DNA of 64,000 nucleotides from Enterococcus thailandicus (GCF_001886265.1 NZ_JXLE01000002.1:48418-112417), one strand, 5' to 3'. Shown: positions 16,438 through 24,782, counted from the first letter of the stretch. Notes: generated by a model from the letters alone, not told the origin. A program made the numbers and translations.

Positions 16438-17010
16438 ATGACAAATGAATATGTTTCACTAGAGGAGAAAATAGCAAAGAACTTAAGTCAAAAGCTTGGC
16501 TCAAATTTAAACCTTTCTGAACTTGAAACTGCAAAAATCGAGTATGGTCTTTCGACATTACTTGTTGAATTAATTAAACTTGTCTTTATTTATGCTGTTG
16601 CAGCATTCTTACAAATTGTTCCAGCTGTGATTGTTACCCACGTGACGTTTTTCGCCATTCGCCGAAATTCTTATGGCTATCACGCTAGCAAGAGTTGGTT
16701 ATGTACAATCCAAAGTATTTTTTTATTAGTGATTGTGCCATTTGGTGCCATCTTTTTTGATATTACCATTGGTAGACTTGCTTTTTTAGGCGCTGCAGCA
16801 CTTTTGACAGTGATTATCGGATTCAAAGGACCAGCAATCGATCCTAAGCGTTTAAAAGCAGGAGTTGAGAAAACACGAATGAAAGCAATCGTTGTCAGTA
16901 TAGTAATTTTATTCATTGGCGTAGCGATTCCTAGTGATTTTTATCGAATGTGCATCCTGTTAGGAATGACAAGTGCAACAATTCTTTTATTCATCAAAGT
17001 TAAAGAGTAG
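16438..17010 (+). CDS. AgrB-like accessory gene regulator protease/cyclase
   Basis: A 190-residue polytopic membrane cysteine protease that removes the AgrD tail and closes the thiolactone. The catalytic pair is His82 and Cys89 in SYGYHASKSWLCT, with the same seven-residue spacing as in staphylococcal AgrB. Four to six membrane segments are visible. It is last in the locus, after agrA, with its own AgrA-like direct-repeat promoter. GGGGAG precedes the ATG. It is not fused to the pre-peptide, unlike FsrB/FsrD arrangements in E. faecalis. Confidence 0.9.
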   Translation: MTNEYVSLEEKIAKNLSQKLGSNLNLSELETAKIEYGLSTLLVELIKLVFIYAVAAFLQIVPAVIVTHVTFFAIRRNSYGYHASKSWLCTIQSIFLLVIVPFGAIFFDITIGRLAFLGAAALLTVIIGFKGPAIDPKRLKAGVEKTRMKAIVVSIVILFIGVAIPSDFYRMCILLGMTSATILLFIKVKE

Positions 17011-17018
17011 TAAGTTAA

Positions 17019-17055
17019 AAAGTTACCTTTCACAATGGGAGGTAGCTTTTTTCTT
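17019..17055 (+). terminator. Terminator after agrB
   Basis: AAGTTACCT pairs with AGGTAGCTT, with a following T-run. Confidence 0.7.
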
Positions 17056-17124
17056 TTCTAAAATTCTAGTTGTGTTTAACTTTAAGACAAATAAATTGCA
17101 ATTTAAATTCATTCCGGCTATTAT

Positions 17125-17142
17125 TATCTCGAATTGGAGATA
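17125..17142. promoter_or_regulatory. MhqR-box-like operator
   Basis: TATCTCGAATTGGAGATA is palindromic at 16 of 18 positions and, from memory, matches the Bacillus subtilis MhqR box (ATCTCGAATTCGAGAT). It lies 30 nt before the MarR-family gene and so would mediate autoregulation of the operon. Confidence 0.75.
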
Positions 17143-17171
17143 TTTATTTTTAAGTAGATGGAGGTGGGAAA

Positions 17172-17594
17172 ATGGAACAAACAACTCAGGCTTTAAATGT
17201 ATTCATTGGCTTATTGCGCGTAAGTGGAAAACTGGAAGCTGTGGTGAAAAAAGACGTTAAAAATTATGGTTTGAATATCACCGAATTTTCTGTACTTGAG
17301 TTTCTTTACCATAAAGGCAAGCAAACACCTCAAACCATCCAAGAGAGAATTTTGATTGCTAGTAGCAGTACCACCTACGTGATTGATAAGCTGGTAGCAA
17401 AAGGTTTAGCCGAGCGCAAAACGAATCAGGCGGATCGTCGTGAAACGTATGTTGCGATTACCGATCCGGGTTGTCAACTAATGGCTGAAATTTTTCCGCA
17501 ACACGCAGCAACAATTGGTCGATGTTTCGCTGATTTTGAATTAGATGAACTATTGCAACTAGAAAAACTATTAAAAAAAGTAAAAGATAACTGA
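17172..17594 (+). CDS. MarR-family regulator, MhqR-like
   Basis: A 140-residue winged-helix repressor. The DNA-binding domain (about 30-100) has TPQTIQERILIASSSTTYVIDKL and the wing ADRRETYVAITDPG. It heads an operon of two ring-cleaving dioxygenase-like genes and a flavin reductase-like gene, the setting of MhqR regulators that respond to quinones and other electrophiles. An MhqR-type palindrome lies directly upstream. GGAGGTGG precedes the ATG. Confidence 0.85.
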   Translation: MEQTTQALNVFIGLLRVSGKLEAVVKKDVKNYGLNITEFSVLEFLYHKGKQTPQTIQERILIASSSTTYVIDKLVAKGLAERKTNQADRRETYVAITDPGCQLMAEIFPQHAATIGRCFADFELDELLQLEKLLKKVKDN

Positions 17595-17630
17595 CAATAA
17601 ATATAACTATGAAGAAACGAGGAAATTGAA

Positions 17631-18590
17631 ATGAATATACAAGATAAACCCTTAGGAATTCACCACGTAACTGCCATGACAAGTGACATTAAGAAAAATT
17701 ATCAGTTCTTTACAGATATTTTGGGTATGCGTCTGGTGAAAAAAACAGTAAACCAAGATGATATCCAAACATACCACACGTATTATGCTGATGATTATGG
17801 TACACCCGGAACAACCATGACATTTTTCGACTTCCCTAATAATCCAAAAGGTGAAAAGGGCACCAATTCAATTTCAAGAATTGGTTTTCGTGTTCCCACT
17901 GATGCAGCACTAGAATATTATCTGCGCCGTTTTGATGAATTTGCTGTGAAACATGAAGAAATTTCTGAACTTTTCGGTAAGAAGATTTTACGTTTTTGGG
18001 ATGAAGATGAGCAAGCTTACCAATTGATTTCCGATGAAACGAACGTAGGTGTTCGTCCAGGTACACCTTGGAAAAATGGACCAGTTCCAACTGAGTTTGC
18101 TATTTACGGTTTAGGTCCTGTGGAAATCACAATTTCTTACTTTGATGATTTTCGTGCACTTTTCGAAAATGTTTTAACCTTTAAAGAAATCGCTGTTGAC
18201 GGTAACCGTCATTTGTTGGAAATCGGTGAAGGTGGAAATGGGGCACAAGTTATTTTAGTAGAAGATACAACTAGTCCTCAGGGGCAACAGGGCTTTGGTG
18301 AAGTTCATCATGTTGCATTCCGTTTAGCTGATCGTAGTTCTTTAGAAGTTTGGCAAAAGATTTTTGACGATCTTGGATTACCAAATTCAGGTTATGTCAA
18401 CCGCTACTATTTTGAATCACTTTATGTTCGATTGGGACATATTTTAGTTGAATTTGCAACGGACGAACCAGGATTTATGGAGGACGAACCTTACGAAACG
18501 TTAGGCGAAATCTTATCATTACCACCATTTTTAGAAAATCAACGTGCATCAATCGAAAGCGCGATTAAACCTTTTGATACAAAACGTTAA
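17631..18590 (+). CDS. Ring-cleaving dioxygenase / glyoxalase-like protein (MhqO-type)
   Basis: A 319-residue protein of two vicinal-oxygen-chelate modules, the first starting IHHVTAMTSDIKKNYQFFTD and the second near residue 150. Metal-binding His residues are suggested by GIHHVT and GEVHHVAF, with a Glu in HILVEFATDEPGF. Homologues (MhqA/E/O) are proposed to open hydroquinone rings and are induced by quinones. It lies 36 nt after the MarR gene with GAGGAAATTG upstream. Substrate is inferred from context only. Confidence 0.85.
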   Translation: MNIQDKPLGIHHVTAMTSDIKKNYQFFTDILGMRLVKKTVNQDDIQTYHTYYADDYGTPGTTMTFFDFPNNPKGEKGTNSISRIGFRVPTDAALEYYLRRFDEFAVKHEEISELFGKKILRFWDEDEQAYQLISDETNVGVRPGTPWKNGPVPTEFAIYGLGPVEITISYFDDFRALFENVLTFKEIAVDGNRHLLEIGEGGNGAQVILVEDTTSPQGQQGFGEVHHVAFRLADRSSLEVWQKIFDDLGLPNSGYVNRYYFESLYVRLGHILVEFATDEPGFMEDEPYETLGEILSLPPFLENQRASIESAIKPFDTKR

Positions 18591-18604
18591 CAAAGGAGAA
18601 TAGT

Positions 18605-19498
18605 ATGCGTCCATTAAATAAAATTCATCATTTTTCTGCAACCGTTGCTGATTTAGATCAAACACTTCATTTTTATCGTGACATTTTAGGGTTACGCTTA
18701 GTGAAACAAACTGTTAATTTTGATGATCCAGATAGTTATCATCTTTATTTTGGGAATCATGATGCAGAGGTCGGTACCATCATCACTTTCTTTTCTTGGA
18801 AATATGAAACGAAAGGCAGAGTTGGAAGTGGGCAAGTTGGAACGATGGCTTTTCAAATACCGTTAGGAAGTACGCGTTATTGGCTTAGTCGTTTAGAAGA
18901 ATTTTCAATTACTACGCAACAAACGGATTTATTTGGAAAACCAACAATTGAATTCGCTGATCCAGATGGATTGACGATTGCTTTAGTTGAAAATCAGAAA
19001 ACTTCGGAGACCCCGGCGATTCTTAGTTTATTTGGCGGCGTATTACTTTCTGCAGATCCCCAAGCAACGGTTCAGCTATTAACGGAAGGATTGGGTATGA
19101 CTTTGGTACGTAACTCAGCTTTCGGCTACCATCTTTTTTTCGGTGAGGAAGAGGAGCAACAATTGATTGTTCCTAAAGAAACTTTAACTCCTGGTAGATT
19201 CGGGCCAGGAACAGTTCACCATGTCGCATTCTTGGTTGAAGATGATTCGTTACCAGATTGGAAAGCGAGATTACAAGAAGACAAATACGTTGTGACAAAA
19301 ATCAAAAATCGTAAATATTTCCAATCCATCTATTTGCAAGAACATGGGAATGTTTGGTTGGAATTAGCAACGGGGACGCCTGGATTTACTGTTGACGAAC
19401 CTTTAGAAACACTTGGTGAGGAATTTATGTTACCAGATAAATTTTTACCACAAAAGTCAGCAATTTTAAAAAGACTTCCCAAATTGAATACGTTATAG
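18605..19498 (+). CDS. Second ring-cleaving dioxygenase / glyoxalase-like protein
   Basis: A 297-residue paralogue of the preceding protein with the same two vicinal-oxygen-chelate modules: KIHHFSATVADLDQTLHFY at the N-terminus and VHHVAFLVEDD near residue 205, then HGNVWLELATGTPGF. It lies 14 nt downstream with AAAGGAG before the ATG, so it is co-transcribed. Two such enzymes in one operon suggest more than one quinone or aromatic substrate. Confidence 0.85.
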   Translation: MRPLNKIHHFSATVADLDQTLHFYRDILGLRLVKQTVNFDDPDSYHLYFGNHDAEVGTIITFFSWKYETKGRVGSGQVGTMAFQIPLGSTRYWLSRLEEFSITTQQTDLFGKPTIEFADPDGLTIALVENQKTSETPAILSLFGGVLLSADPQATVQLLTEGLGMTLVRNSAFGYHLFFGEEEEQQLIVPKETLTPGRFGPGTVHHVAFLVEDDSLPDWKARLQEDKYVVTKIKNRKYFQSIYLQEHGNVWLELATGTPGFTVDEPLETLGEEFMLPDKFLPQKSAILKRLPKLNTL

Positions 19499-19510
19499 AA
19501 GGAGAAAAAA

Positions 19511-20119
19511 ATGATCCAAAAATCACCTTCAGATTTAACTGAAAGAGAAAATTATAAATTATTGATTGGCTCAATCGTTCCCAGACCAGTAGCGTTAGTA
19601 ACTACTCGTTCTGAAAATGGAATTGTGAATATTGCGCCGTTCAGCTATTTTTCGATTGTTAGCTCGAACCCGCCAATCATTTCGCTAGCAATTCAACGTA
19701 AAATGCACGAATTGAAAGATACAGCTGCCAATCTTTTAACCACAAAAGAAGCTGTTATCCATATTTTAGATGAAGATAACGTTGCTGATGGAAACCAAAC
19801 TGCGGCAACATTGCCAAGAGAAGAGAGCGAATTAACACGAACGACTTTTTCGACGGAGGACGCTCAGATAGTTAAAGTACCTGTTCTCAGAGAATCGAAA
19901 ATTCGTTTTGAAACAGAACTCTACCAACACATTGAAATCAAAGAAAATGAGCAAATTACTGCGGACTTGCTTTTATTAAAAATCAAGCACTATCAAGTGG
20001 ATGAATCCATCTATGATGACGGGCGCATCTTAATTGAGAAATTAAAGCCTGTCAGCCGTTTAGCTGGCAATAATTATGCTAAAATAGGAGAGATCTTTAC
20101 CTTGGTTCGCCCTGATTAA
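19511..20119 (+). CDS. Flavin reductase-like FMN-binding protein (flavoredoxin family)
   Basis: A 202-residue protein with the flavin reductase-like split-barrel fold. LIGSIVPRPVALVTTRSENG and NIAPFSYFSIVSSNPPI near the N-terminus are the family's flavin-binding blocks. It follows the dioxygenase genes by 12 nt with AGGAGAAAA before the ATG. In this operon it could supply reduced flavin or reduce quinones directly. Family is clear; exact reaction is inferred. Confidence 0.85.
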   Translation: MIQKSPSDLTERENYKLLIGSIVPRPVALVTTRSENGIVNIAPFSYFSIVSSNPPIISLAIQRKMHELKDTAANLLTTKEAVIHILDEDNVADGNQTAATLPREESELTRTTFSTEDAQIVKVPVLRESKIRFETELYQHIEIKENEQITADLLLLKIKHYQVDESIYDDGRILIEKLKPVSRLAGNNYAKIGEIFTLVRPD

Positions 20120-20170
20120 TGTCGAGTGAGAAAAGAGAAGAATCAATTATACAGATTAGAGGGGTTTATG

Positions 20171-20380
20171 ATGTTAAAAATTACTTACAAAACTGCGGCA
20201 GATGCCAATGAAATGACGAAAGAATATGCTGAACCAGCAGCTTTCCTGCATGATCAATATTTAGAGGTCCCACCTTTACAAGATTACTATCATGTTGTGG
20301 AAGCAACTCTGGATGGTCAAGCAATCGAGCTAAAGGATCAAACGATTGGTGGATTATTTAATCAATTGAATCAAAAATAA
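20171..20380 (+). CDS. Small protein, possibly DUF4649 family
   Basis: A 69-residue acidic protein (MLKITYKTAADANEMTKEY...) at the end of the MhqR-like operon. AGAGGGG (20158-20164) lies at good distance from ATG 20171; the adjacent ATG at 20168 is an alternative. The DUF4649 assignment is from memory and uncertain. No catalytic motif is visible; its position suggests a role in the electrophile response. Confidence 0.6.
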   Translation: MLKITYKTAADANEMTKEYAEPAAFLHDQYLEVPPLQDYYHVVEATLDGQAIELKDQTIGGLFNQLNQK

Positions 20381-20387
20381 AAAAGCA

Positions 20388-20423
20388 AAGAGGCTGGGAT
20401 ATTTCATCCTAGCCTCTTTTTTA
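20388..20423 (+). terminator. Terminator of the MhqR-like operon
   Basis: AAGAGGCTGGGAT pairs with ATCCTAGCCTCTTTT, followed by T residues. This GAGGCTGGGA stem recurs in enterococcal terminators. Confidence 0.85.
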
Positions 20424-20530
20424 CTGTGTTCCTAAAATGGTCTCTTCACCAATAAGCGAAAGTTGTTCAAAACTTAGAAAGCAATTCCTGGTAATTTCTA
20501 TTTCTTGAAGTTAAATGCTTCTTTCACAGT
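20423..20530 (-). repeat. Decayed single copy of the ~120-bp modular repeat
   Basis: Read on the minus strand this gap contains GCATTTAACTTCAAG, then CTTATTGGTGAAGAGACC and TTAGGAACACAGT. These align in order with the units at 24321-24684 and 29736-30045 (CGTTTAGCTTCAAG, CTTATTACCGAAGAAGCT, TTGGGAACACCGTGG). The outer ends are eroded. Confidence 0.5.
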
Positions 20531-20556
20531 CTAGTCACAGTCTAGCTTTTTTAATT

Positions 20557-21147
20557 TTATAACTCACTAAAATCATGGTTGATTGCCTCTAAAAATTGAA
20601 ATTCCTTATCTGAATAAGAAAAGACAAGAATACAACAATTTGAAAATTGGACTTTTTTTACTTCAGGGAAAGACAGCCATTTTTGAAGAAACAGATACAA
20701 AGAGCCGCCGTGGCTAACGGCTAACACTTCTTGATGGTCAGGTCTTTCCATAATTTCTGTCAATGTATTGACCATTCTCTCCTGTAACTCTTGACTACTT
20801 TCTCCACCAAAAGGTACAAAAAAATCACCATATGAAGTTTCTCCCGGTGCATGAGGAGGGTTGAGCGACTCGCTTTCACCTTCAAAGACACCAAAATTCC
20901 ATTCTTTTAACCCTTTTACTCGCTGATAAGGAAGCGTAGTGACTTGTTCCAACGTATCACAGGCTCTTTCTGAAGTAGAAGCATAAGCGTGATCTAGGGT
21001 GATTTGATTGGCAGAAAAATAATTACCAGCTATTTTTGCTTGCGCAATACCTTTTTCTGTTAGTGGTGAATCGCTCCAACCTTGAATTCTTTTTAGTTGG
21101 TTGAATAACGTTTCTCCGTGTCGCATAAGGTATAATTTTTTTGTCAT
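20557..21147 (-). CDS. Histidine phosphatase family protein (phosphoglycerate mutase-like)
   Basis: A 196-residue branch-1 histidine phosphatase. The catalytic LYLMRHGET motif is at the N-terminus and the second His lies in AVSHGGSLY near residue 140. ATG 21147 is chosen because AAGGA sits 7 nt upstream; the ATG two codons earlier is too close. Members act as phosphatases on small phosphorylated metabolites or as mutases; the small size suggests a broad-specificity phosphatase. It is monocistronic. Confidence 0.85.
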   Translation of the reverse strand: MTKKLYLMRHGETLFNQLKRIQGWSDSPLTEKGIAQAKIAGNYFSANQITLDHAYASTSERACDTLEQVTTLPYQRVKGLKEWNFGVFEGESESLNPPHAPGETSYGDFFVPFGGESSQELQERMVNTLTEIMERPDHQEVLAVSHGGSLYLFLQKWLSFPEVKKVQFSNCCILVFSYSDKEFQFLEAINHDFSEL

Positions 21148-21258
21148 TTTCATTCCTTCTTTACGTAAGATTTTGCTATTTGTAGCGTTTACTTTTAGTC
21201 TCTAAATAAATCATACAGGCTTGAGTGCACTCTAAGTCAAGCGTTTATTTGAAAATTT

Positions 21259-21287
21259 CTGACCTTTGCCCCATTTTCCGTTATAAT
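21259..21287 (+). promoter_or_regulatory. Promoter of the PepSY lipoprotein gene
   Basis: CTGACC (21259-21264), near the TTGACA consensus, and TATAAT (21282-21287) are 17 nt apart. A dyad in the leader (GAAGTTG...CAACTTC, about 21306-21345) follows. Confidence 0.55.
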
Positions 21288-21384
21288 AAATTTAGACAGC
21301 TTGAAGAAGTTGGTGGGTGAATGACCCCACTCAGTTGTCAACTTCCTATTTTTAATTGAACATAGACGAAAAGGAGTTAAAAAA

Positions 21385-22017
21385 ATGAAAAAAATTGCTT
21401 ATTTGAGCATTGCTATCGGCACACTTGGACTATTGGCAGGGTGTCAAAGCAATGAGAAGCAGGATCAAAGCCAAAATCAATCGAACACACAGACGAGCCA
21501 AACACAAGCAATGAAAGACAATCACAGTTCAACTACTGCTTCTTCCGTGGCAGGAAAATCAGTTGAAGGTGACTTACGCGTCTCAGTTGAAGAAGCAATC
21601 AAAACCTATCAAGCTACTTATCCTGATAGTGATATCACTTCTCTTGAATTAGATACCTCATTTGGTGCTTATTATTACAAGATTGAAGGAGTCAATGACA
21701 CAACTGAATTTGAAATCAGGGTAGATGGTGTCACGAAAAAGGTGGAGAAAGAGCGAGAAGAACAACTTGATAGAGATGAGCAAAATGGTGTAAAACGAAG
21801 AGAAGATAAAATTGACATCCAAAATTTATTGAGTATAGAAAAGGCTGCTGAGATTGCTGTCCAGCAAGTTGGCGGCGGAACAGCAACGGATTGGGATCTA
21901 GATAAGGATCTTGGTATTACTTTCTGGGAAGTTACTGTTGAAAACAACCAACAAGAAACAACTGTTAAAATGAATGCTCAGACAGGTGAGATTTTAGAAA
22001 CCGAAGTTGATGACTAA
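21385..22017 (+). CDS. PepSY-domain lipoprotein
   Basis: A 210-residue secreted lipoprotein. The signal peptide ends in the lipobox LLAGC (Cys20), followed by a Gln/Asn/Ser-rich linker to about residue 60. Two PepSY-like repeats follow, SVEEAIKTYQATYPDSDITSLELD...YKIEGV and SIEKAAEIAVQQVGGGTATDWDLD...WEVTV. PepSY domains are thought to inhibit proteases or stabilise cell-surface proteins. AAGGAG precedes the ATG. It is monocistronic with its own promoter. Confidence 0.85.
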   Translation: MKKIAYLSIAIGTLGLLAGCQSNEKQDQSQNQSNTQTSQTQAMKDNHSSTTASSVAGKSVEGDLRVSVEEAIKTYQATYPDSDITSLELDTSFGAYYYKIEGVNDTTEFEIRVDGVTKKVEKEREEQLDRDEQNGVKRREDKIDIQNLLSIEKAAEIAVQQVGGGTATDWDLDKDLGITFWEVTVENNQQETTVKMNAQTGEILETEVDD

Positions 22018-22068
22018 AATAGCTCTTCGAAAAAAACGCTCTCAAAATAATTGAAATTCTTGTCCATA

Positions 22069-22104
22069 AGATATAGTATATACCGTGAAGTATATACTAT
22101 ATCT
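22069..22104. promoter_or_regulatory. Perfect 15-bp inverted repeat: double GTATATAC operator, possibly also a terminator
   Basis: AGATATAGTATATAC and GTATATACTATATCT are perfect inverted repeats around 6 nt, followed by seven T residues. It contains GTATATAC twice with starts 14 bp apart (22076 and 22090). The same two half-sites with the same 14-bp spacing recur at 24745-24766, so this is the likely operator of the GntR regulator at 22152. The T-run means it may also end the upstream lipoprotein transcript. Confidence 0.75.
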
Positions 22105-22151
22105 TTTTTTGTAAAAAATCAGCCAAATTTAAAGGAGCTCAGACTATTTTT

Positions 22152-22880
22152 ATGGTGGAAAAAGAAACTAGAAATAAATTTACGCAAGTCGCTTCAAAAA
22201 TTGAACAGCGAATTGAAGAAGGAACCTATGTCAGTTCGCAAAAATTACCTTCAGAATATGATTTAGCAAAAGAGTTTCAATGCAGTCGTTTAACAATTCG
22301 AAAAGCAATTGATCTGTTAATTCAAAAAAACGTGTTAGTAAAACGACCAGGAAAAGGCAGTTATGTGATGTCTCAACAGAAGATTCAAAGTGGGCGCGCA
22401 GGTCTCCAAGGGTTTACTGAAGCAGCTAAAGCATATGGTAAGACGAGTAAAACAGAAGTTATTTCTTTTCGAAGATTACTCACAGACAATGAAAAAATTC
22501 GTAGCGCACTACAGCTGAATCCGGACACAGCCATTTACGAATTAATTCGAAGACGTTTACTTGATGGTGAGCCAATGACCGTTGAGAAAATCTACTTAGC
22601 AGAAAACTTTATTGCAGGTTTTACGATTGAGGATTTTAATGGTTCGTTGTTTGAACTATTGGAAAAACAAGTTGAAATCGCCTATTCTCATCAAGAAGTC
22701 GAAGCGATTTTAGTTGAGGAGGAGATGGCAGATTTATTAGATGTTTCCTTAGGCAATCCTTTATTAAGAGTGCAGTCTGTCACGTATGCCATTGATGCAG
22801 AACCTATTTTTTATGACATTTCATATTATCGAGCTGACCGTTATACATTTAAAAATACACTAACTCGTTACAGCCAATAG
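22152..22880 (+). CDS. GntR-family (HutC/UTRA) transcriptional regulator
   Basis: A 242-residue regulator: winged-helix domain (about 8-75, LPSEYDLAKEFQCSRLTIRKAIDLL) and UTRA effector domain (about 90-240, YELIRRRLLDGEPMTVEKIYL). It starts at ATG 22152, 14 nt after AAAGGAG, so the start spacing is unusually long and the true start could differ. It is co-transcribed with the M20 peptidase (TAGGAGG overlaps its stop). The repeated GTATATAC operator links it to the operon starting at 24826. Confidence 0.85.
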   Translation: MVEKETRNKFTQVASKIEQRIEEGTYVSSQKLPSEYDLAKEFQCSRLTIRKAIDLLIQKNVLVKRPGKGSYVMSQQKIQSGRAGLQGFTEAAKAYGKTSKTEVISFRRLLTDNEKIRSALQLNPDTAIYELIRRRLLDGEPMTVEKIYLAENFIAGFTIEDFNGSLFELLEKQVEIAYSHQEVEAILVEEEMADLLDVSLGNPLLRVQSVTYAIDAEPIFYDISYYRADRYTFKNTLTRYSQ

Positions 22881-22889
22881 GAGGTCACT

Positions 22890-24185
22890 ATGAACATTCA
22901 CCAGTTAATCGAAGAGAACAAAGAACAGTTTTATCAAGATTTGAATGAAGTAATAAAGATCAAAAGTGTGAAAGGGACACCCGAAAAAGCAGCGCCATTT
23001 GGTCGAGGGCCAAAAGAGGTACTTGAAAAAGCCCTTTCTTTGTCTAAAAGCTATGGATTTGAAACTTCTAGTGTGCAAGATGCAGTTGGGTACGCACAAT
23101 GGGGAAAAGATTCTGAGTATATTGGAATTGTTGGACATTTGGATGTTGTCCCCGAAGGTACAGACTGGTCATTTCCACCCTATCAGTTAACAAAAAAGGC
23201 TGGACGTTTTTATGCACGTGGAATCTTAGATAACAAAGGTCCTATTATGGCGTGTCTGTATGGTATGAAGTTATTAAAAGAAGCTGGATTCGTCCCTAAA
23301 AAAACGATTCGAATCCTTTTTGGAACAGATGAAGAAAGTGGTAGTTCTGACATTCCGATGTATTTGAGCCAAGAAAAGCCACCGATATTCGGTTTTACGC
23401 CTGATTGCAAATATCCCGTCGTGTACGGAGAGCGTGGAATTGTCAACTATCAAATTTTGACTGCTTTTGATACGCAAGAATTAAATCAACTCAGTAATAT
23501 TAATGGCGATCAAGCAAAAGATCATGTTCCTGACCAATTAGCTGTCACAGTCAATCAGGAAGAAATCATGGTAACTGGGAAACGAGCCCCCTCTAATGCA
23601 CCTGAGTTAGGCGAAAATGCCATTACCTTATTAGCTGAAAAAATCAAGACCAACCAATTATTAACGGGAGAATTACAGGACTATTTTTCTTGGATAGTAG
23701 ATTCGCTCGCGAATCAACACAACGGGGAAGGATTAGCTTTGAATTTTGAAGACGAAGACAGTGGAAAACTGATTTTGACCCCCTATGAATTGTTGAAAAC
23801 AGAAACCGGTTTGTCCTTATCTATTGCCATCCGTTATCCTGTTTCCGTAACTGAAGAAGAAGTAACCGAAACGCTTCTTAGACAGTTACCAAAAAATAGC
23901 GAGATGGAAATTGTTCGTCGAATCAAAAGTAGTTCGTTTCCTAAAGAAAATCCACTTGTCCAAAAGTTGAGTGCAGTTTATGAAGAGGTAACGAAAGAAG
24001 ATGGTTCACCCGTAACGACTACCGGTGCAACTTATGCTCGGTTTATGCCAAACATTGTCGCATTTGGTCCTTCATTTCCAGGCCAAAAAGGGATCGCACA
24101 TAATCAAGATGAGTACATGGATGAACGTGACTTACTGCTGAATTTGGAAATTTATATGAGGGCAATCATTGCTTTGACTGAATAA
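22890..24185 (+). CDS. M20-family dipeptidase (PepV/Sapep type)
   Basis: A 431-residue metallopeptidase. Metal-site motifs are visible: GHLDVVPEG near residue 80, RGILDNKGP near 112 (bridging Asp), FGTDEESGSSD near 145 (catalytic Glu and metal Glu), and HNQDEYM near the C-terminus. Length and the embedded lid domain fit cytosolic PepV-like dipeptidases. It lies in an operon with the GntR regulator and shares the regulator's operator with the glycosylasparaginase/PTS operon, so it may cleave a peptide or amide released in that pathway. Confidence 0.88.
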   Translation: MNIHQLIEENKEQFYQDLNEVIKIKSVKGTPEKAAPFGRGPKEVLEKALSLSKSYGFETSSVQDAVGYAQWGKDSEYIGIVGHLDVVPEGTDWSFPPYQLTKKAGRFYARGILDNKGPIMACLYGMKLLKEAGFVPKKTIRILFGTDEESGSSDIPMYLSQEKPPIFGFTPDCKYPVVYGERGIVNYQILTAFDTQELNQLSNINGDQAKDHVPDQLAVTVNQEEIMVTGKRAPSNAPELGENAITLLAEKIKTNQLLTGELQDYFSWIVDSLANQHNGEGLALNFEDEDSGKLILTPYELLKTETGLSLSIAIRYPVSVTEEEVTETLLRQLPKNSEMEIVRRIKSSSFPKENPLVQKLSAVYEEVTKEDGSPVTTTGATYARFMPNIVAFGPSFPGQKGIAHNQDEYMDERDLLLNLEIYMRAIIALTE

Positions 24186-24229
24186 GAACCCAAAAAAGAT
24201 CTAGGATAAAAATTTTCCCAAATAGATAG

Positions 24230-24276
24230 ACCGCCTAAAATCCGTTTTTAAAAGCGTTGATTTTAGGCGGTTTTAA
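24230..24276 (+). terminator. Terminator after the M20 gene
   Basis: ACCGCCTAAAATC pairs with GATTTTAGGCGGT, followed by TTTT. Confidence 0.85.
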
Positions 24277-24320
24277 AATTGAAAACATGCTGAGAGGGAC
24301 TAGATTTTTCATTTTTTCGA

Positions 24321-24684
24321 ATAAACGGTACTCAAGAAGTAACTTTTCCACATAGCTTTCAGCCATCTCCAAATATAAGCTACGGCTTTGAGCGACAGCT
24401 TGCCATCTTGTTTGGAGCTGAACGTTTTACATCGCAACCTCTATCCATGGTGTTCCCAAAGTAGCTTCTTCGGTAATAAGTCCTCTTTTCTTAAAAATAT
24501 GGGAAGCTATTTTTAAGAAAAGGTTCCTTATTACTTGAAGCTAACCACTTTGTGCCACAACCTTTATCCACGGCGTTCAAGAAGCAACTCCTCCATATAG
24601 TTTGCATCCACCTCAAAATATGAAAAGCTATTTTGAGTGTTTGCTCACTATCTTGTCGGAGCTAAGCGTTTTGTGCACAACCTT
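24321..24684 (-). repeat. Three tandem units of a ~120-bp modular repeat (minus orientation)
   Basis: On the minus strand three head-to-tail units can be read: 24684-24566 (119 bp), 24565-24443 (123 bp) and a more divergent 24442-24321. Each begins near GGTTGTGGCACAAA, continues CGTTTAGCTCC or TTAGCTTC, and ends TTGGGAACACCGTGGAT or a variant. The middle folds into a nested stem whose arms differ between units but stay complementary, e.g. CTCAAAAT/ATTTTGAG and TTCTTAAAAAT/ATTTTTAAGAA. No coding frame is maintained. Confidence 0.75.
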
Positions 24685-24744
24685 TTTACAGAAATGAGAG
24701 CTTGATTGTTTTTTTATGAGAAAGTCAACTTTTTAATTCTTTCA

Positions 24745-24766
24745 GTATATACAAAACAGTATATAC
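24745..24766. promoter_or_regulatory. Double GTATATAC operator of the glycosylasparaginase/PTS operon
   Basis: GTATATAC occurs at 24745-24752 and 24759-24766, starts 14 bp apart, exactly as at 22076 and 22090. It is followed by TATAATA, a probable -10 region. The GntR regulator at 22152 is the obvious candidate to bind both. Confidence 0.75.
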
Positions 24767-24782
24767 TAATTATAATATTTTT

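Noticed and set aside
16973-17260. 95-residue plus-strand reading frame
   Set aside because: It spans the agrB terminator and the MhqR-box region and overlaps two well-supported genes in another frame.
22051-22266. 71-residue plus-strand reading frame before the GntR gene
   Set aside because: It covers the double operator and overlaps the GntR start in another frame; no ribosome site.
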